From the NCBI GenBank assembly GCA_015657535.1, contig JADHZB010001695.1, positions 1,409 through 65,408 on the forward strand: a DNA stretch of 64,000 nt, given 5' to 3'. The number at the start of each line of letters is the position of its first letter. Position 1 is the stretch's first letter. The notes under the pieces are model-generated. The model did not search any database, was not told the origin of the DNA, and saw only the letters and a program-made list of their open reading frames with translations. The DNA is from Nephromyces sp. MM_2019. Its lineage: Eukaryota; Apicomplexa; Aconoidasida; Nephromycida. Made by a program: the position numbers and the translations under genes. Positions 24,596 through 39,500 of this stretch are shown here, piece after piece.

Positions 24596-27500
24596 TTAAT
24601 TCTTCAAAACGCTAAAATAGTTTGTAATTTTCGCAAATCGATTCGTGGGTTTAGTAGAATTAAGTTCTGGTGTAATAGGGTCAACGGATATAGCTTGATG
24701 TTCAGGATACTTAACTATGTCTTCAATTTTAGGTGTATCAATGGAAGATTGGACTAGATGTTGAGGTGAAGGTGTGACTGTGTGATTGCAAAGTGTATCC
24801 TTAGGTTTAGCTGCATTTGGTGAAAATTCTAGATTGTCTATATTAAGTTTGTTTTGAGAATTGTTACATATATTTTCGCTAGTGTATCCTGAATAATCGA
24901 TTCCATCTATATCAAATGGTTTGGGAAACGTTGGAGTAGAACCCTCCAAAGTTTGTATAGTTGGCGCAACCCTTTCAAAAGCCTCTTCCTTGTCTTTACT
25001 ATCATAAATATTTATAGCTATGTTATCATATTTCTTGACAAACGTATGTTGTTGAAAGTTAACTAATTTAGGAGAACGTGTATATTGATTATTAGAATTG
25101 TTTTCTGTGTCTGATTCAGCAGATATACTATTTTGGTTTGAGATGGGTGAATTTTGAGATGTGCCATGTGTGATTTTGAGTACATGAGTGTCCTTGGGAC
25201 TTTCATGTGTATAGCCTGTACTTAAGGCTATGTTAAGCTGTTTTGAAGGTGTGTGGGAGAATTCTGTGTGTGCATCCTCATTTTCTGTATATTTGGTTTG
25301 TTTGGCCTTCTTATAAGGTAGATGATGATCTAGATTAATCATTTCTAAGTGATCTGTTGAAATTTTTTAAAAATATGAGGGAGCTAGTTTTTTGAGGTCA
25401 TGAAAAATAAAAAAGCAATTATGAAAAGCTAAAAGTTTAAAGAAATCTAAGTGGGTAAAATAGATGTAGAACAGGGAAAGTGAAATGTAATTGCACTCGC
25501 ATAAGTATTACCATTTATGTAGTGTCGGTTATACTGCTTGATATCATCAATTGATTCATCGTTGAGTAAAGGAGCTAAATTTGAATATTTTATGGGTTCA
25601 TATGCTTTAACTGAATTATTAGCTTTTAATTTTAAGAGCTCTGTTTTATCATTGATTTTGTGTGTAGCACTGTCTGTGTGTGGCTCATCAGGTTTATGCC
25701 GTTTCTTCTTTGGTGCACTTTTTACTTGTTTGGATAGTTCATGGTATGATATAGTTTCTGCGTTTATAGTGTCTCCAGATTCAACCTCAATATAAATACT
25801 CTCTATACTCGAACTCCGGTCTCTTTTAATTTGCTTAGGCTTGTTAGATTGTGTTTGTGTGTGTTTGTTAGATGATTCCCCTTTGCTTTCAAGATTTGTT
25901 ACCTTGTTAGTTTCTGGTGCATTCAATTCTTCCAAACAATTTGGAGAAGATTCTGGAAGTACTTCCTCGATAACTAGTTCATCAGCCAAGTTGAAATGTG
26001 TAATTGCTTCTGGTTTAGCATACCAGGCAGTCTAAAGTGATATGTATGTAGGTATGTAGAATTCTAATATTAATTGAGTGAGGAAATAATTCGGAAAAGT
26101 ATATTCATGTAAAAATAAGCTATTTAGAAATGGGACGAGTGCTTTTGAAAAATGAAAATTGTATAGCTATAAATAGATTCGAAATTGATAAGCATTAAAG
26201 TTTTAAAAGTTTTACTTTTTTCAAGTCATCTCGCTTTTCATAAATTAGAAATTGCTTGAATTTTCTTTCAATGTCCGCCTTGATGAGATTAGGGTGGCTG
26301 AATAGGTATGAACATGTAAAAAAATATATATAAGAGTTTTGTATATCTATATGTTTTTGAGTAAGAACCTATGTGTGTAGATATCTGGCATTATATAATA
26401 AGGTATATCGAAGAATTAAAAATGTGAGGAAAATGATTATAAGGTATGTATATATATATACCTTGAGCGGAATTCTTCTATAAGTGTAATCTTAGAGGTT
26501 GCTTTGCCATGTGAATGCTAATTCAATTAAACAATTTTATTATGTGTTGTGTATACACTGGTGTATATGTATATATGTGTTTCTGTTTATGTTATTAGGC
26601 GTATGTATGTCTGAATATATCTGTATGTTTTTCTACTTTTTTAAAGAGTCAATTAAGTATGGCTTAAGGTATAAAAAATTATTTTTTATTATATATCACT
26701 TCACTATAAATTTATACTTTTATCAGGTCAATAGTAGTCTTTTTGTCCAATACAACTTTTATTGCAGACGAATCAGTATCTAGCTTAGCAAATGGGTCAC
26801 CCCCTGTCGAATATGTAAAAATTGTATGAAAAGGATTCGTTTAAGCCGGTGCTAGAGCGACTTAAAGTTTTAGTAAATTTATGAGTATCGGTGAATTTTG
26901 TTTTCATATGTAGTTTATGTTTTTATTCATGTGTGTGTATAAAACAGGATATTGCTAATTTGTAAATTAAAGTTATTTATGATATAATACTGACCCCAAT
27001 CATCTTGTATGCATCCAAGGATGCTAACCCAGTTTTTAGGTTTATCATTATAATATGTTGGTGGTGTGGCTTCACAAATAAAATAAAGAATAATTGGGAT
27101 AAAGTGAGTAAAGCTATTGTGATAAAATATAAGCAATAAAACTGGAATTAATCCAAACTCAATCATAAATATGTAATTATAAAAACGCCAGAAAGCTTAA
27201 TCCAAGTTTAAACTACAAAAATCACAAATGTCTATATCTAAGTATGTTAAGGTTATCTACTTAATTACAACTTCGTTACATTGTATGCAGAACTATATTC
27301 AATGTAATATCTTCCCTACGCAGAACATATTAACTCTTATTCTCTACAATACTCCATCAAATTTCCACATACTCTCAACATTTCCGCACATTCAGGAATC
27401 GTCACAAACACTCCAGCACATTCCCAGAAACTCGCTAACAATCCGACACTCTTTCAAGCACTCCAAAACACTCCCGAACACTCCCGTACACTCTTAAACA

Positions 27501-30500
27501 CTTCCATAGATTTTTACACACGTTTGCATGCACTCCGCCCCAAACAAACTCCCGACACTCATTTCAGAAACTTACGGAAAAGTTGTTGGTAAGGTCTTTC
27601 AGATTCTTCGAAACGCCATTCCCAGTCGTATACACATTCAAAAATGACTTTTTCATCTGGTGGTGGCCCGATATTTTCATCATGGACAATAAAATTGTCA
27701 TCATCATCGTAGAGATCATCTTCTTCTTCATCATCTTCCTTTTGATCCTCCACATCATCAGCGTCATGAAGTTCAAACCACTCATCATCACTATCGAGGT
27801 CATATTCAACATAGGATTCCTCTACAATTGGCTCGGTAAATGTTATATTCTATAAGTTAGCATTGTATGTACACATATTGATTGAGAAAGTGGGTATGAA
27901 GGGTGTATAAGGTGGGAGGCGAGCTTATATTGTATGATTATATTATAAGAAAAAGTATGCAGAGATATATTTTAAATAAGCTTAATGTAGATTTTAAAAT
28001 TCAAGAGAGTTAAAGTACTTATGCGTAAATTGAAGCGGGGTAGTTTGCTTGAGATCTATCCATGTAAAGTTAGTGTAGAAAAGTGTTTAATAGAAATGAT
28101 AATACACTTATTACCATCCAGCATGAAATAACCCTTCAAGAATGCATATAAATTCAATATTAGAGTATAGTTGAATCAATTACAATTTCTATATATGCTC
28201 CTATTTATACACGTATACGAATTTCAATCTATCCCAAGTGAATCAGATAAATATGTAAACACAAACCTTGGGTTGTTTACTTATAAGGAGATGCTTTGCA
28301 GGTCTCGTCCAATCATTATCATACATATACACAGTCCTTAGGTATGGTAAATTGTCACAGCTTGGATTACAATAAGAAGGTGAATATAGGTGGTCTAACA
28401 CTTCATTTACAGACTGAAATATAAATATGTGAATTCGAAATTTAGATTTATGTAGAAATCTAAACAGAGAGATTATATTAAATATTATAGTATGTGTAAG
28501 AATATACTGTGTGTGTTTAAAAAATATTCGTTACCACATCGTTTTCCTTGTATTTTCCATCACCTTCAATACCTGGTATCTCTTGGCGAAAAACTCTGTT
28601 TTGTACTGTGTTTTAAAATACATATGTGTATGTATAAATATAATATTTTGTTTGGATGTTTGTTCTGACTAGTATCCTTATATGAATATAGTGTGTGTAG
28701 AGGATGCTTATGACATGTTTATGTATTCTCTTGTCAATTTTTGAGCCATTTAGATAATGAAGGTGTTGATAAGTGATTATAGATTGATCAATGTTTATGT
28801 ATGTGTGTCTTTATACATACATAAAAATGTTAAAATATCCTTTAATGCACGCAGTTGTGGTGAGGCAAATGTTGTGCAAAATTCATCAAGATACTGTTGT
28901 TGAAGGTTTTTTATTTCATCGAATTTTTCTGAAAATTGATTTTGTTTGTGTGTGTATATGTTTATGTCTCTAAGTATTGATACTAACGTGAAATAACATT
29001 GAAGTTGGCTGGCTCTTCCACAATATTTGAAAGCAAAGGGTTAGCTGATGTTAAGAAGAAGGAGCAGAGGAAGTAAGTTTTGGGGATATGCCATATTGTG
29101 TATTGATAAATGAAAAACATATGGGTCTATCTATAGATGCTTATTAAGATTAAGAAAAAGATTAAATATATTAAATGGGGAGTATATGTGTATTTGAGGA
29201 TATTTTTATGGTCGAATATAACATATACATATCAAACTTAATATAGGCAAATCAAAATAAGTGTGAAACTGTACATATAAATATATATTTATATAGATAT
29301 ACATTATCAACAGACCTTTTGGGAGCTTATGAGCAATTTTGTGCCATTCCTCTATCTTATCGTCTTCTAAAACTTCACAAGCTGATGTCCACTCATCAAA
29401 ATAAATCTTATTTGAATGTGTTTGTGCTTGTGCTTGTGTTGATATGTTGGTCGATTGTAAAAGGTATGGGGTGTATCTGTTTTCAATCATTGAATTAGTG
29501 ACATTCTGGCTCGTCTAAATCCAGAAATATAAAAATTTTAGATAATTTGCACAAAGGGATACATACACATATCATACCAAAAGGATGGTATGGTGTTGTT
29601 GAATTAATTATATATATAACTTATATGTATCTAATGGAATGTATAAAATCTAGGAGTAGTATAACCTTTTGACTTGGCGAAGGTTTAAGCCACTTATTCA
29701 TTAAATTTTGCTGGCTCTTCAATATTTTATTCTAAGATGATTGGGTTGTGTGTATATGGGTTAAGTAAGTGTGTATATGTATATTATATGAAATGGTATA
29801 TGCAGTTAATTCCTTAAAAGTACTAATGGGTAGCAAGTGTGTGTTACATGGAATGTTTTTTTATGAAAATATTTTATGGTTTCAAAAAGGTGAATGTGAA
29901 TTGGTAATGAGTATAAATGAATCTTTAGAGCTGATAGTAATATTCAATTAAAATCGATAAATCATCTCAGTTGAACAGCATATGTACTTATATGTTATTA
30001 TAAAACAAAAAATATATAAATTCAACACAAGTATCACATAAATCAAATAAGCAGTACATGATATTAATATTAAATATTTTAAACAAAGATAGCATACGCA
30101 TGTACCTCCTTTTCTTTCTTTTCAAATATAACTGGTGAAATCGGTTCAGCCTAATGAAAAAAACAAACTGAGCTTTTAACTAAAAAAATTGGTTGATAAC
30201 TAACAGTTTCCTTCTTTTTCTCTTTGCGGTTTGTCTGTACCAAAATATAAACATATATATATTTATATATTGACTCATTCAGCATAAAAAAGTCAATATA
30301 TATAAATATAAACTAAAAGATAAATCATAAATAACTTTGAGCATTCTTTTATGTAGATAGCCACACATGTACACGTGAATGCATAAATATATATATGTGT
30401 ATTTTCTTATCATTACCGTTGTTTTGCTTACACAAGAAGCAGGCTCATCTTCACTTTTTGCAACTTTATTATCGCGTTTTTGTTGATCCTTTGGAAATTT

Positions 30501-32396
30501 TTCGTTTTCTTTGTTTAAGCGCTTTTCATTTGACATCTTTTGCCGCTTTGGCACCCTTTTACGCTTTTCTTTTATAGCTAACTCGTTTCGAGCAAGCTAA
30601 TAATAGACAGATATGTGATGGGAATGTCAAAATGGTTATATGTGTGTATTTGTCTGTGGATAAGTGTATTACCATATTAAGTTTCTCGTCAATTTTGTTT
30701 TCCAAGTTTGGGTTATCAGATAAAAGAGCTTCTTTCATATCATAAAGTGCCTTGAAACGTTTACTTATCTGTTAAAGTCAGAAATAATAAATAAGATCAT
30801 AAATACACATGTATAATATATATATGTATCCAAATTGGCAGATACGCACCATCATTCTATCTTCCCTTGCTTCTCTGGCAGATTTACGATATTTTGGTGG
30901 ATATATTTCCACTGAGGGTGCCTCCCAAATCCACAAATATTCAATTGTGCTATCCTCAAAACTTTTCAAATCACAGGTTGACTTAGGAGATATACCTAAT
31001 CTATATTTTATACGTATGTACACACATAAATAAGTGTATATTAAGGCTCATGAACAGAATTCTGTCATCTAAAGATATTTAGTTCATGCACAGATAAATA
31101 CACCTAAATTTATTTATAGCATATATATATATATATATATGTGTATTTATGAGCTAAAGTTGTGCATATCTTGCCCACACACAAAGATTGAAATAAAATA
31201 AAGCACATATTTAAAATAGGTCATTTTAACATATACATTATGGTTACCTCTTTCTCTTTAAAAATATGGGAATTACACTCTTTAATTTTTCTTTTGTGCA
31301 AATATTATGATAAGGCTCAGTTTGTTGATCATTGCAGATGTGCATGTGTATGTGGTCTGTTAAGTTTGTCAAAGTAGAAGTGAAGCCCTCTCCCAATATC
31401 CGTATAAACTCTTTGATAGGAGTAGGTACACCCATATCTATATCTTCTGTAGGTAAGATATGTTTAATGGTGTATTATGTAGGATTAAAATCTTGTAGGA
31501 TAATTACTAAGTGTCTAGGTGGTGTATAATAAGTTTATAATCAAGTTAAATTTTGTTTTGATATGTTATTTCAGCTTTCATGTCTAAAGGTAAAATATAT
31601 AAGTAGATAGATATAGATATTAAATCTTAATACTTTGAAGTGCGACTAAGTGTTAGATATCTAATAAATGTTCAAGATAGTAAATTCATATAGAAAGTTG
31701 CGTAGAGACATGTGTGTATAGACTGTCAAAGGAAGAAATTTCGAAAATTACCATTTCCATCTCCTTCTGTGCTTGTTTCAGTAACTTCAAATTGCAGATC
31801 TTGACCAAACAGGCTATCTTTGATATTTTGTAAGATATCAGGAATCTCCCAGATGTTGAACACCTAAACAATGGGAGTGAATAGGTTGGAATAAAATATG
31901 TTTCATGAGTGTATACTTTGGGAAGGTATCTAGTATAGGCACGTAAATATAATTTCGCATATCTACATAAGTGTGAAAACTTTAAGATTTGCTTTAAAAT
32001 TGTTAAATTGGCCTCTATAAGCTGCATAAGTGATACTTACAGGCAGTGGGGTAGACAAAATTTTTTGTATATGATTACAGGTTTCGATATATTTTGGTTT
32101 ATCTAGTACAGAAGGTGCTTGACAAGTTTGTACAGAGTCTCCTTGGGCTTCTAAAACAAAAGCGCTATTTAGCTTTTGTGAGTATGTTTCATTAGAGTTG
32201 ATTGTGTGTAGTTGTGTATTCTCGTCTTGTGTAGAGGTGTCTGTTGGGTAGCTTAATGTATCTGAGTAGATTTGTGTTTGAGTTTCTTTCGGATTGTCTG
32301 ATCTGTTTGTGTTGTTTTCTGTGGTAGAGGTGTCAGAAATCTCGATGGGGGAAATCATTTCAATTTCGTTTTCGATTATTGAAGTGGTATCCAACT
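24596..32396 (-). CDS. Chromatin assembly factor 1 large subunit (p150/CHAF1A-like)
   Basis: Twenty exons: 32041-32396, 31752-31863, 31248-31446, 30850-31000, 30673-30768, 30417-30596, 30205-30234, 30106-30150, 29666-29731, 29316-29514, 28988-29044, 28535-28605, 28267-28413, 27576-27849, 26995-27069, 26718-26803, 26462-26517, 26216-26297, 25512-26031, 24596-25353. From the first in-frame ATG (32358) this gives 1,173 aa. CAF-1 deposits H3-H4 behind replication forks with PCNA. Family order is kept: Lys/Glu/Arg-rich region (about 245-365), PIP-like SQQNLMNKWLKPSP (about 383), region with RTVYMYDNDWTRP, acidic domain around YDLDSDDEWFE (about 575-620), and a winged-helix-like end with LIEEFRS and AWYAKPEAITHF (about 710-760). 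About 400 low-complexity residues follow, ending NRFAKITNYFSVLKN. The exon at 32396 needs one more upstream base, so a 5' exon is possibly missing. Confidence 0.85.
27339..27560. repeat. Degenerate ACACTCC-type repeat in a CAF-1 intron
   Basis: Intron 27070-27575 contains roughly ten loose copies of a 10-12 bp word related to ACACTCCC (for example AACACTCCCGAACACTCCCG near 27470). On the transcribed strand it reads as GGGAGTGT. The spacing is irregular, so it is a degenerate cluster and not a clean tandem array. Confidence 0.6.
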
Positions 32397-35300
32397 CTGG
32401 AATTAAATTATGATATCACGGATATATGTAAATATTATAGTTTATTACGCATATATATAGAAAATAAAAATATTTGATCTCACTATACCTAAAGATTAGT
32501 GTTATGAATCTATCTAAATATATGAGATATTTTGTTTCACGTGCTCTAATTTATCTGAACTGGGTACAGGTGTAGTGCATGTATGGAAAAGCATATAATA
32601 TTTTCTGAAGAGTTTTGAAGTTTAGGTAGCATATCGTATATATATCAATAAAATTGTGGTTGTATGCATGTTTGTGTAAATTATCTAATGGTTTTTGTCG
32701 CGAAATTTAGGATTGTGAAAGTTTGTGTGTATATCCCAGGTTATATTTCCAAAAATTATTATATAATCTTAGAAGCTAAACCTTGTTTGGACTATGTCAC
32801 AAAGTTTAATATACAACCTCATAGTAATTTAAATCGCAATTTGATCTAAATCAAGATTTCATATTATCAAAATTATGATTTAAAAGATAACTTTTACAAG
32901 TTTTAAATAAATAATTCTAAGCATGTAATTCTGGTATATAAGATTAGAGCTTATTAAGACTTGTATGATAAACACTTGAAGGGTTAATATACTAAGGGCA
33001 AAAGTTATCTCAAAAGGTTGTCTACCATGTTGGATGTGTGAGTTCTGGCTCATATTTTTTTAAGTAAGGAGCGAGCTGGAAGCCTCACTTATTGAGTGGA
33101 GAATCGAAGTAGGTGTCTTCAAGAATTAAAAAGCAAAAAGTAATATGGCTTGCACAATTGAGGATTGGTTGGGTTTTTGATAACAAACGAGTGGCTTGAG
33201 TAGGTATGATAGTGATATTCAAACCAGAGGAAAATTTTGAATAACCTTCTGCGTGAATCAAACAAGTGTCTGGGTATTTTATGATTTGAGTATGGTTTGT
33301 AGTTAAGATAAATTGAAAAATCTGTAGCTTTGGTAAAAGTATTCATAAGAGACATAAGTATGAGTGTATGTGTATATTACTCGCAAGAGTCAACTATAAA
33401 GTGAAGGTTTAGGTACATAGTGTAAGACGCACTAAATATTATATGGTAGAGTATCCTTCAATTTTAAAATAAAAGATTCAACTTGTACCCTATGTACTCG
33501 ACAATTTTTGTAAAGTTTAGTATGTGTGTTGTTCTCGGATTGCTATACCTTCGACTATATAATTAAGTATTTTCAACTAGACCTTATATATATACATATT
33601 GTCTAGTCATTTTAACTTGGGGCCAATAAGTCAATTCGCACTTCTTCAAAAATTTCATACAATTCCCATGTACATTGAAATTATTTTTCCATTCATTTAC
33701 CTTTGCGTTTTAGCATTTTTAATGTAAAGTAGTCAAATTTTCTTAAAAATTTGTTTTAGAGGAGACTGCAAATTCTAAATAATTATAAAACAACGAAAAC
33801 GGATTTTGCATATGTTTTCCTTACTACAATTCAATAATATCTTCATTTTATAGATTGAACTTGTAGCTAAATAAATTCAACAAGTAACTATTTTGCACAA
33901 GATTGTTTATGAGCCCTTGGTAAAAACCCATCTTAAATCGATTAAAATCGAATTTAAAGGGCTATATTTATTCAAGCTATTACATTTCTATTCGAAGTCA
34001 GCATATTTTAAAAATTATCTTCAACTACTACAATTATGGATTATCATCAACTCTTAAATTTTGATTAATAAAGTTAATAGAGTTTTCAGAAAAATTGGTA
34101 TACCAGAATTAGCCGCCTCAATTCCTATATCATTTATAAATTCAGCTTGACAATACATTAGGATTTGAAGTATGAAATATCAGAGAATGTTGCAATCAAA
34201 TTTCTGATAGGGCAGAGATGTTTGCAGCTTATTTGATACAAATCTGATAATAAAAAATGAATAAATTGAATGTTTGGGTATGAGCAAATGTTAATCTTCA
34301 TAAATTTATAAGTCCAAGGATCTTCATATGATTCGTCCTATGATGTTATATATACAGTAATTTCAAATTTTCATAGGGATGTGGTTAAATCAATTCATTT
34401 ATTTAGCTTCTAGGAACCTTAAATTAGGTTTTCACTCAATTTATTTTTGGACATAAATAGACATTTAACGTTCACTTGAAATTTTTACTTTATGTTTGGC
34501 TAGGCACTTATCATTATTGCATACCAGGGCATGATTTATCTCCGTAGGGAAAGGAATCTCTCGTTTTGTTGTGAACTGAGGATGTGTGAGTTAGGTGAAT
34601 AGGTGATTAAATAATTATTTGCTAGATCTTGTTTCCTATATGTGATATCCATAAATGATATTTAGAATTTTATTGAAGATCCTAAAAGATTTCTTTAAAT
34701 TATACTCAGGAGTAGCTCTATGTCTCTATGAATATTGATAGCTGGCATCTACAAACAAATTTAGGTAGAAGGTAAAAGATAAACAAAAGCTTCTATAAAT
34801 AAATATATGTGAATTTATTTTTTAAAAGGGGATTATTAAGTAATTTCATGTTTTTAAAAGCTAATAAAGCTTTTATGCAATTTCGGTTCCTTTGCTGAAC
34901 AAAAGTGACGGTAAATTAGTGTGGTTTAGAACAATTTAAATTAGGCTCACTCTACATTTATAGATAGCTAGTATATCTAATTGTTTAAATTATCAATTTA
35001 TATCTACTCAAAAATCATTAGATTAAAAAACAAAAAGAGTTATTTTATTAAAAAAAATTGAAAGTGGATTTGATTCAACTTAATTTTAGCGATTTAATAT
35101 TTTGAAATTATATATGGTCTCTGTTAAAAGCGAGAATCAGGGGATTTCTAGCCACATTGATGTGATCAGGTCTAGCAATTGTCTTTAAAATCATCTCAGA
35201 AGCTCAGAATAACTCTACAATCTTACTGTTTGTTATTGAGATAGGATGATTAATTTTGAATATTGTTTCACTTAGGAGTTATAAAATGATTTAGTAAATT

Positions 35301-36516
35301 AATTAACAACACAATGATCCTTAGAAAAGTTATGTGGAAAACTATTTTTCCAAAGCTAACTAAACTCAAAGTCTAACCCCAAGTTTAATTTATTAAATGT
35401 TTAAACTATATTCTATAATTGTAAATGAAATTTTGCTGCAATTTGTACTATTTAAAATAAAATTATTGAAGCTTTTTTTTTATAATTTGTTAACAAACTT
35501 GACTAAGCTTGAACAAATCAAGCAAAATGTTAATTAACTATTTTCAAGTTTTATTTATAATTTATATAGCTTGTTAAGGAAAAGTTTTAATACGTTTTTA
35601 AATCAAATGTTATTAACTTTTATAATTAAATGTTTGATTAGAAGTGAGACTCTTTATCCTATGCTCATTATGAGTAATGTAGCATGCAATTTGTTTAATT
35701 TATTAAAAATCAAAAAGGTTGCAATTTTCATTTTCGCATGATGTTTTACACTTTTAGTAATAAAAATCACTGCACAATCCCTCTTCAAGATGATATAATT
35801 GTATATCTTAATAATGAATAATTTGGAGCTAAAGTGCTGTTATATAAAATGATGGATTGACAATAAAGTTAATAGCAACTCAAGATTCAAAATTAGGCAT
35901 TCCTCTTGCTTAAATACGTTTAACCAGTATTAAACTCATCTACCGAGGTGTATTCTCAGCATATAAAGTAATATTTTCGATAATATAAGCATAATTTCTT
36001 TATAATTTTAATTCACATTTAAACAACGATATGATTTGAAAACTTGTATATAGATGTGTTTTAAAGATTATAGTAATGGTTATCTCCAACCATCTATTTG
36101 TATTTTTTGTCAATTAATTTCAAATCTTAACCTCGATATATAGATATGAGTAGATCGTCATATTCACAACGCCTAATCTTTACAGCCCAATTTAGGCTCA
36201 ACTCTTTCTCGCTCGGAATATACTTAAAATAACCTTAAGAACATTGGCTCTCCTTATTTTTGCATATCTATACACAAATAATATACATAAAATATTCAAT
36301 ATACCAACACAGACGCACTAAATTCAATAGGTAAAAGTTGACAAAGGCAGACACACTGGACACTTTACTCACACTCCCTGAGCTTACCAAGGGAGATACT
36401 CAGTAACAGCAAACCCCCCCGAAGAGCTCATTTATAAGCATTGAACACTCGATAATTTAATCCTCATCATTACAGATAAAAGTCCATTTAATAGCACTAG
36501 AATCATATTTGAAAGA
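32397..36516. other. 4.1-kb divergent intergenic region
   Basis: This lies between the CAF-1 and methylase gene starts. The left part (32400-33600) has TGTGT words and short open frames with no family match; the rest is plain AT-rich sequence. Just before the methylase start (36240-36510) it becomes richer in C on the + strand, with CCCCCCC at 36414-36420. No exon or RNA gene was supported. A missing first exon of CAF-1 could lie in the left part. Confidence 0.5.
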
Positions 36517-39500
36517 ATGATCGAACCTCCTCTTAAGTCCCTGCCACCCTCTGCTACTAAGCGGAGAGATGCCTTAAAGCCCATATCAATCTTCGATGAA
36601 GTCTCTATCAAGAAACGCTTTCTTGAGGAAGGAATACCAGAAATCCATGCTTTCAAGGTTCGCTGATTTAATAACTATTAATACTTCATTCCAGTTCATC
36701 ACCCTGAAACAACACTTATCTTTATGAAGATCATGATTTACTGCTTAAAACTCCTAATTTCCAATCCCTAGAGCTATCATGCTATATATAATAATTAGAA
36801 GAACTATATGAGATGTCGATACTCCTCCACTTACCTAATAACATTACCCTAAGCAATTTTTGAAGTAGTATTATTGAGCTTGTTTAAATGATTTGAGACG
36901 ATTTATTACCATTATCATCAAACATAACCTTTAACAATCCTGGCACAAATCTTGTTTAATATGCTCTTTATTGACAGATTTGGCGTTACATAATACAGAG
37001 GGGAGTTGAAAACATAAGAGATATACCTGATTTACCAAAAATTGCTTACCAACTTATTGAAAATGAATTTCAATTTTGTATATCTACATTGGAGCAATGT
37101 AACAATAGCTCAGGTGAATATAAATAAACCAAAAACAATTAGCACTTTGCCCTGAGAATGGATTTTTCTAGCCGATCATACCTACATGATCGATAGATTT
37201 ATATCTACTATGTGATAATAAATTGAAATAGCTGATAGGCTAAAATTCAATAATTAGTTCAATAAAATTATGTGCTATCTTAATCTTTACTATTGAAAAC
37301 CCTAATAACTCCCATTAGTGATTCGGAAATTACAAACTCTTATCTGCCCCCGATACTCCACCTCTATTGTATAACACCTTTTATATAGCTTAGTATCTCA
37401 CTAATTCCCTTCTTTATTCTACTCACCCTCTACTCTTCATAAACTAATTCATTATCAAAGACACTCCAGTTATTCAAATATCTATTACTTTTCATGCCAA
37501 CCTAGACATTAACTCGATTATACTTATTTAAAAGCCTTTATAAAACACTACTTATACTTCCCATTTTATCAGATGGAAGTACAACTAAGCTCCTTATCAA
37601 ATTACAGGATGGAAGATACTTAGAAGCTGTCATCATGCGCTATGGTTCTGTGGAATTATGCCATTTTCCTGAGGTCTGTTACTTAATATCTTTGGCACTT
37701 TGAGATAATTTGTTCCTGATATTAATTAAATCCATATATATCAACCCTAATTGACTTAGCTAAGATCAGGAACAAATTATGAAAATGACCACTAATACTC
37801 TTTCAGAATATGTAGATCTTAGTCAAAATCAAATACTTATGTAACTATTTTATTTAATATTTATCCTTGTTCTTTAAAGGATCGACCGAAATATCAAGAT
37901 CCTGAAAAGCAGATATTCAAATCTAATAAACGAGCTACCTTGTGCGTATCTTCTCAAGTTGGATGCCAAATGGGCTGTACATTCTGTGCAACAGGTTATT
38001 GAATAGTTTGCTATGTAGTTATGGCTACTACCTTTTACTGCTTCAGCTCTAAGCATTTTTAATATATTTATCCACAAGAAACATTTGCTCAAAATTCCAA
38101 TTCTTTATAAATATCTCTAGGCACCATGGGTTTACAATCAAACCTCACTGCGGGAGAGATCCTTGAGCAACTTTATATTGCACTAAAGTAAGCACCTTTA
38201 TAACAATTTTACTTTATATTTATTATAGGTTTTCCCTATACAGGATTTTCAAACACCTTATACCTAATTAACTGCATAACTTATCACACATATATTCATA
38301 ATTAAAATTATATTATGTATAATCTAAATTTTATACTAAACACTTGTATACATTCCACATAGGTTTGAAAAAATCCGAAATATTGTTTTTATGGGCATGG
38401 GTGAACCACTTGATAATTATTCTGAAGTTATTTCCGCTATAGAGTATGTTACAAAAATAAATAAAGCTTTTTTAATTTAAATGTAGTTCTCTAATAACTT
38501 AAATGATTATATACCTACCTCTTGATTTTATCACTTTTTCGCTCTGGCTATATTTCAATAAGTATTTGCTTATACCCTTGGCTATACTTTTACTCCTTTA
38601 AGTACAATTAACAATAATCTTATATTTTAAAGCTTTTCTGCATTTTGATTTAATGAGACAATGTGTGTATATACATTAAATCAGAGCTATGACAGACGTT
38701 AGACGTTTCAATTTGTCATCCCATCGTATAGCTGTTTCTACTGTTGGGGTGGCCCCACGAATTAAACAACTAGCTCGTGATGCCCCTGGCATAAGTTTAG
38801 CATTATCCCTACATGCCCCAAATCAGGAATTGAGAAGTCAAATCGTACCTTCCTCTAAGGTATTTATTTGTAGAAAATATATAATTAAACAGCATTTAGT
38901 TGATGTGTATAAATAAGTGACTGATTTGTGTTTACTTAAGGGCCTAATTTTTACATAAACATACCCTAAACTCCTTAATTGATTTTTTAACTTAGTCTTG
39001 GAAAATCAATAAGATTATGGAAGCAACAGACTTTTTCATTTCTCACCAAAAAGCATTAACTCAAACAATGAATAAGAAACAGGTGTGTAAACATTATTAA
39101 AAACCTTGGCCACTCGATTGTGCTTTTAATACTCAGATATGATCATAATACGTCCTTTAGCGTGAACATATTTCCAACAAGGCAGATTTAACATAATAAA
39201 AAATCATGCAAATAAATTTGATCAATTAGTTAATATTTCATATGTTTTATTACATTGGAAAGGCAATCATCAATCAATTATACACCTTGAATGCAATCCC
39301 ACTTTTTAGGTTATAATGTTTGAATACGTCCTTATAAAAGATGTGAACGATTCATCCAAGTTGGCGAAAGAGCTAGGAGAATTATTAGGCTGTCGTTCTT
39401 CCTATGCGCATCTTAACATTATTCCTTATAATCCAACTTTAAGTTCCATTGAATATGAGTAAGATTTTATAAAAGCATCATATTGGGATATAAAATTCTG

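Noticed and set aside
32041..32394. Start of CAF-1 at 32394
   Set aside because: That codon is TTG; the first in-frame ATG is at 32358, and an acceptor at 32397-32398 points to a possible upstream exon.
33119..33355. 78-codon minus-strand frame as the first exon of CAF-1
   Set aside because: Its possible donor has the wrong phase to join the exon at 32396, and composition is not convincing.
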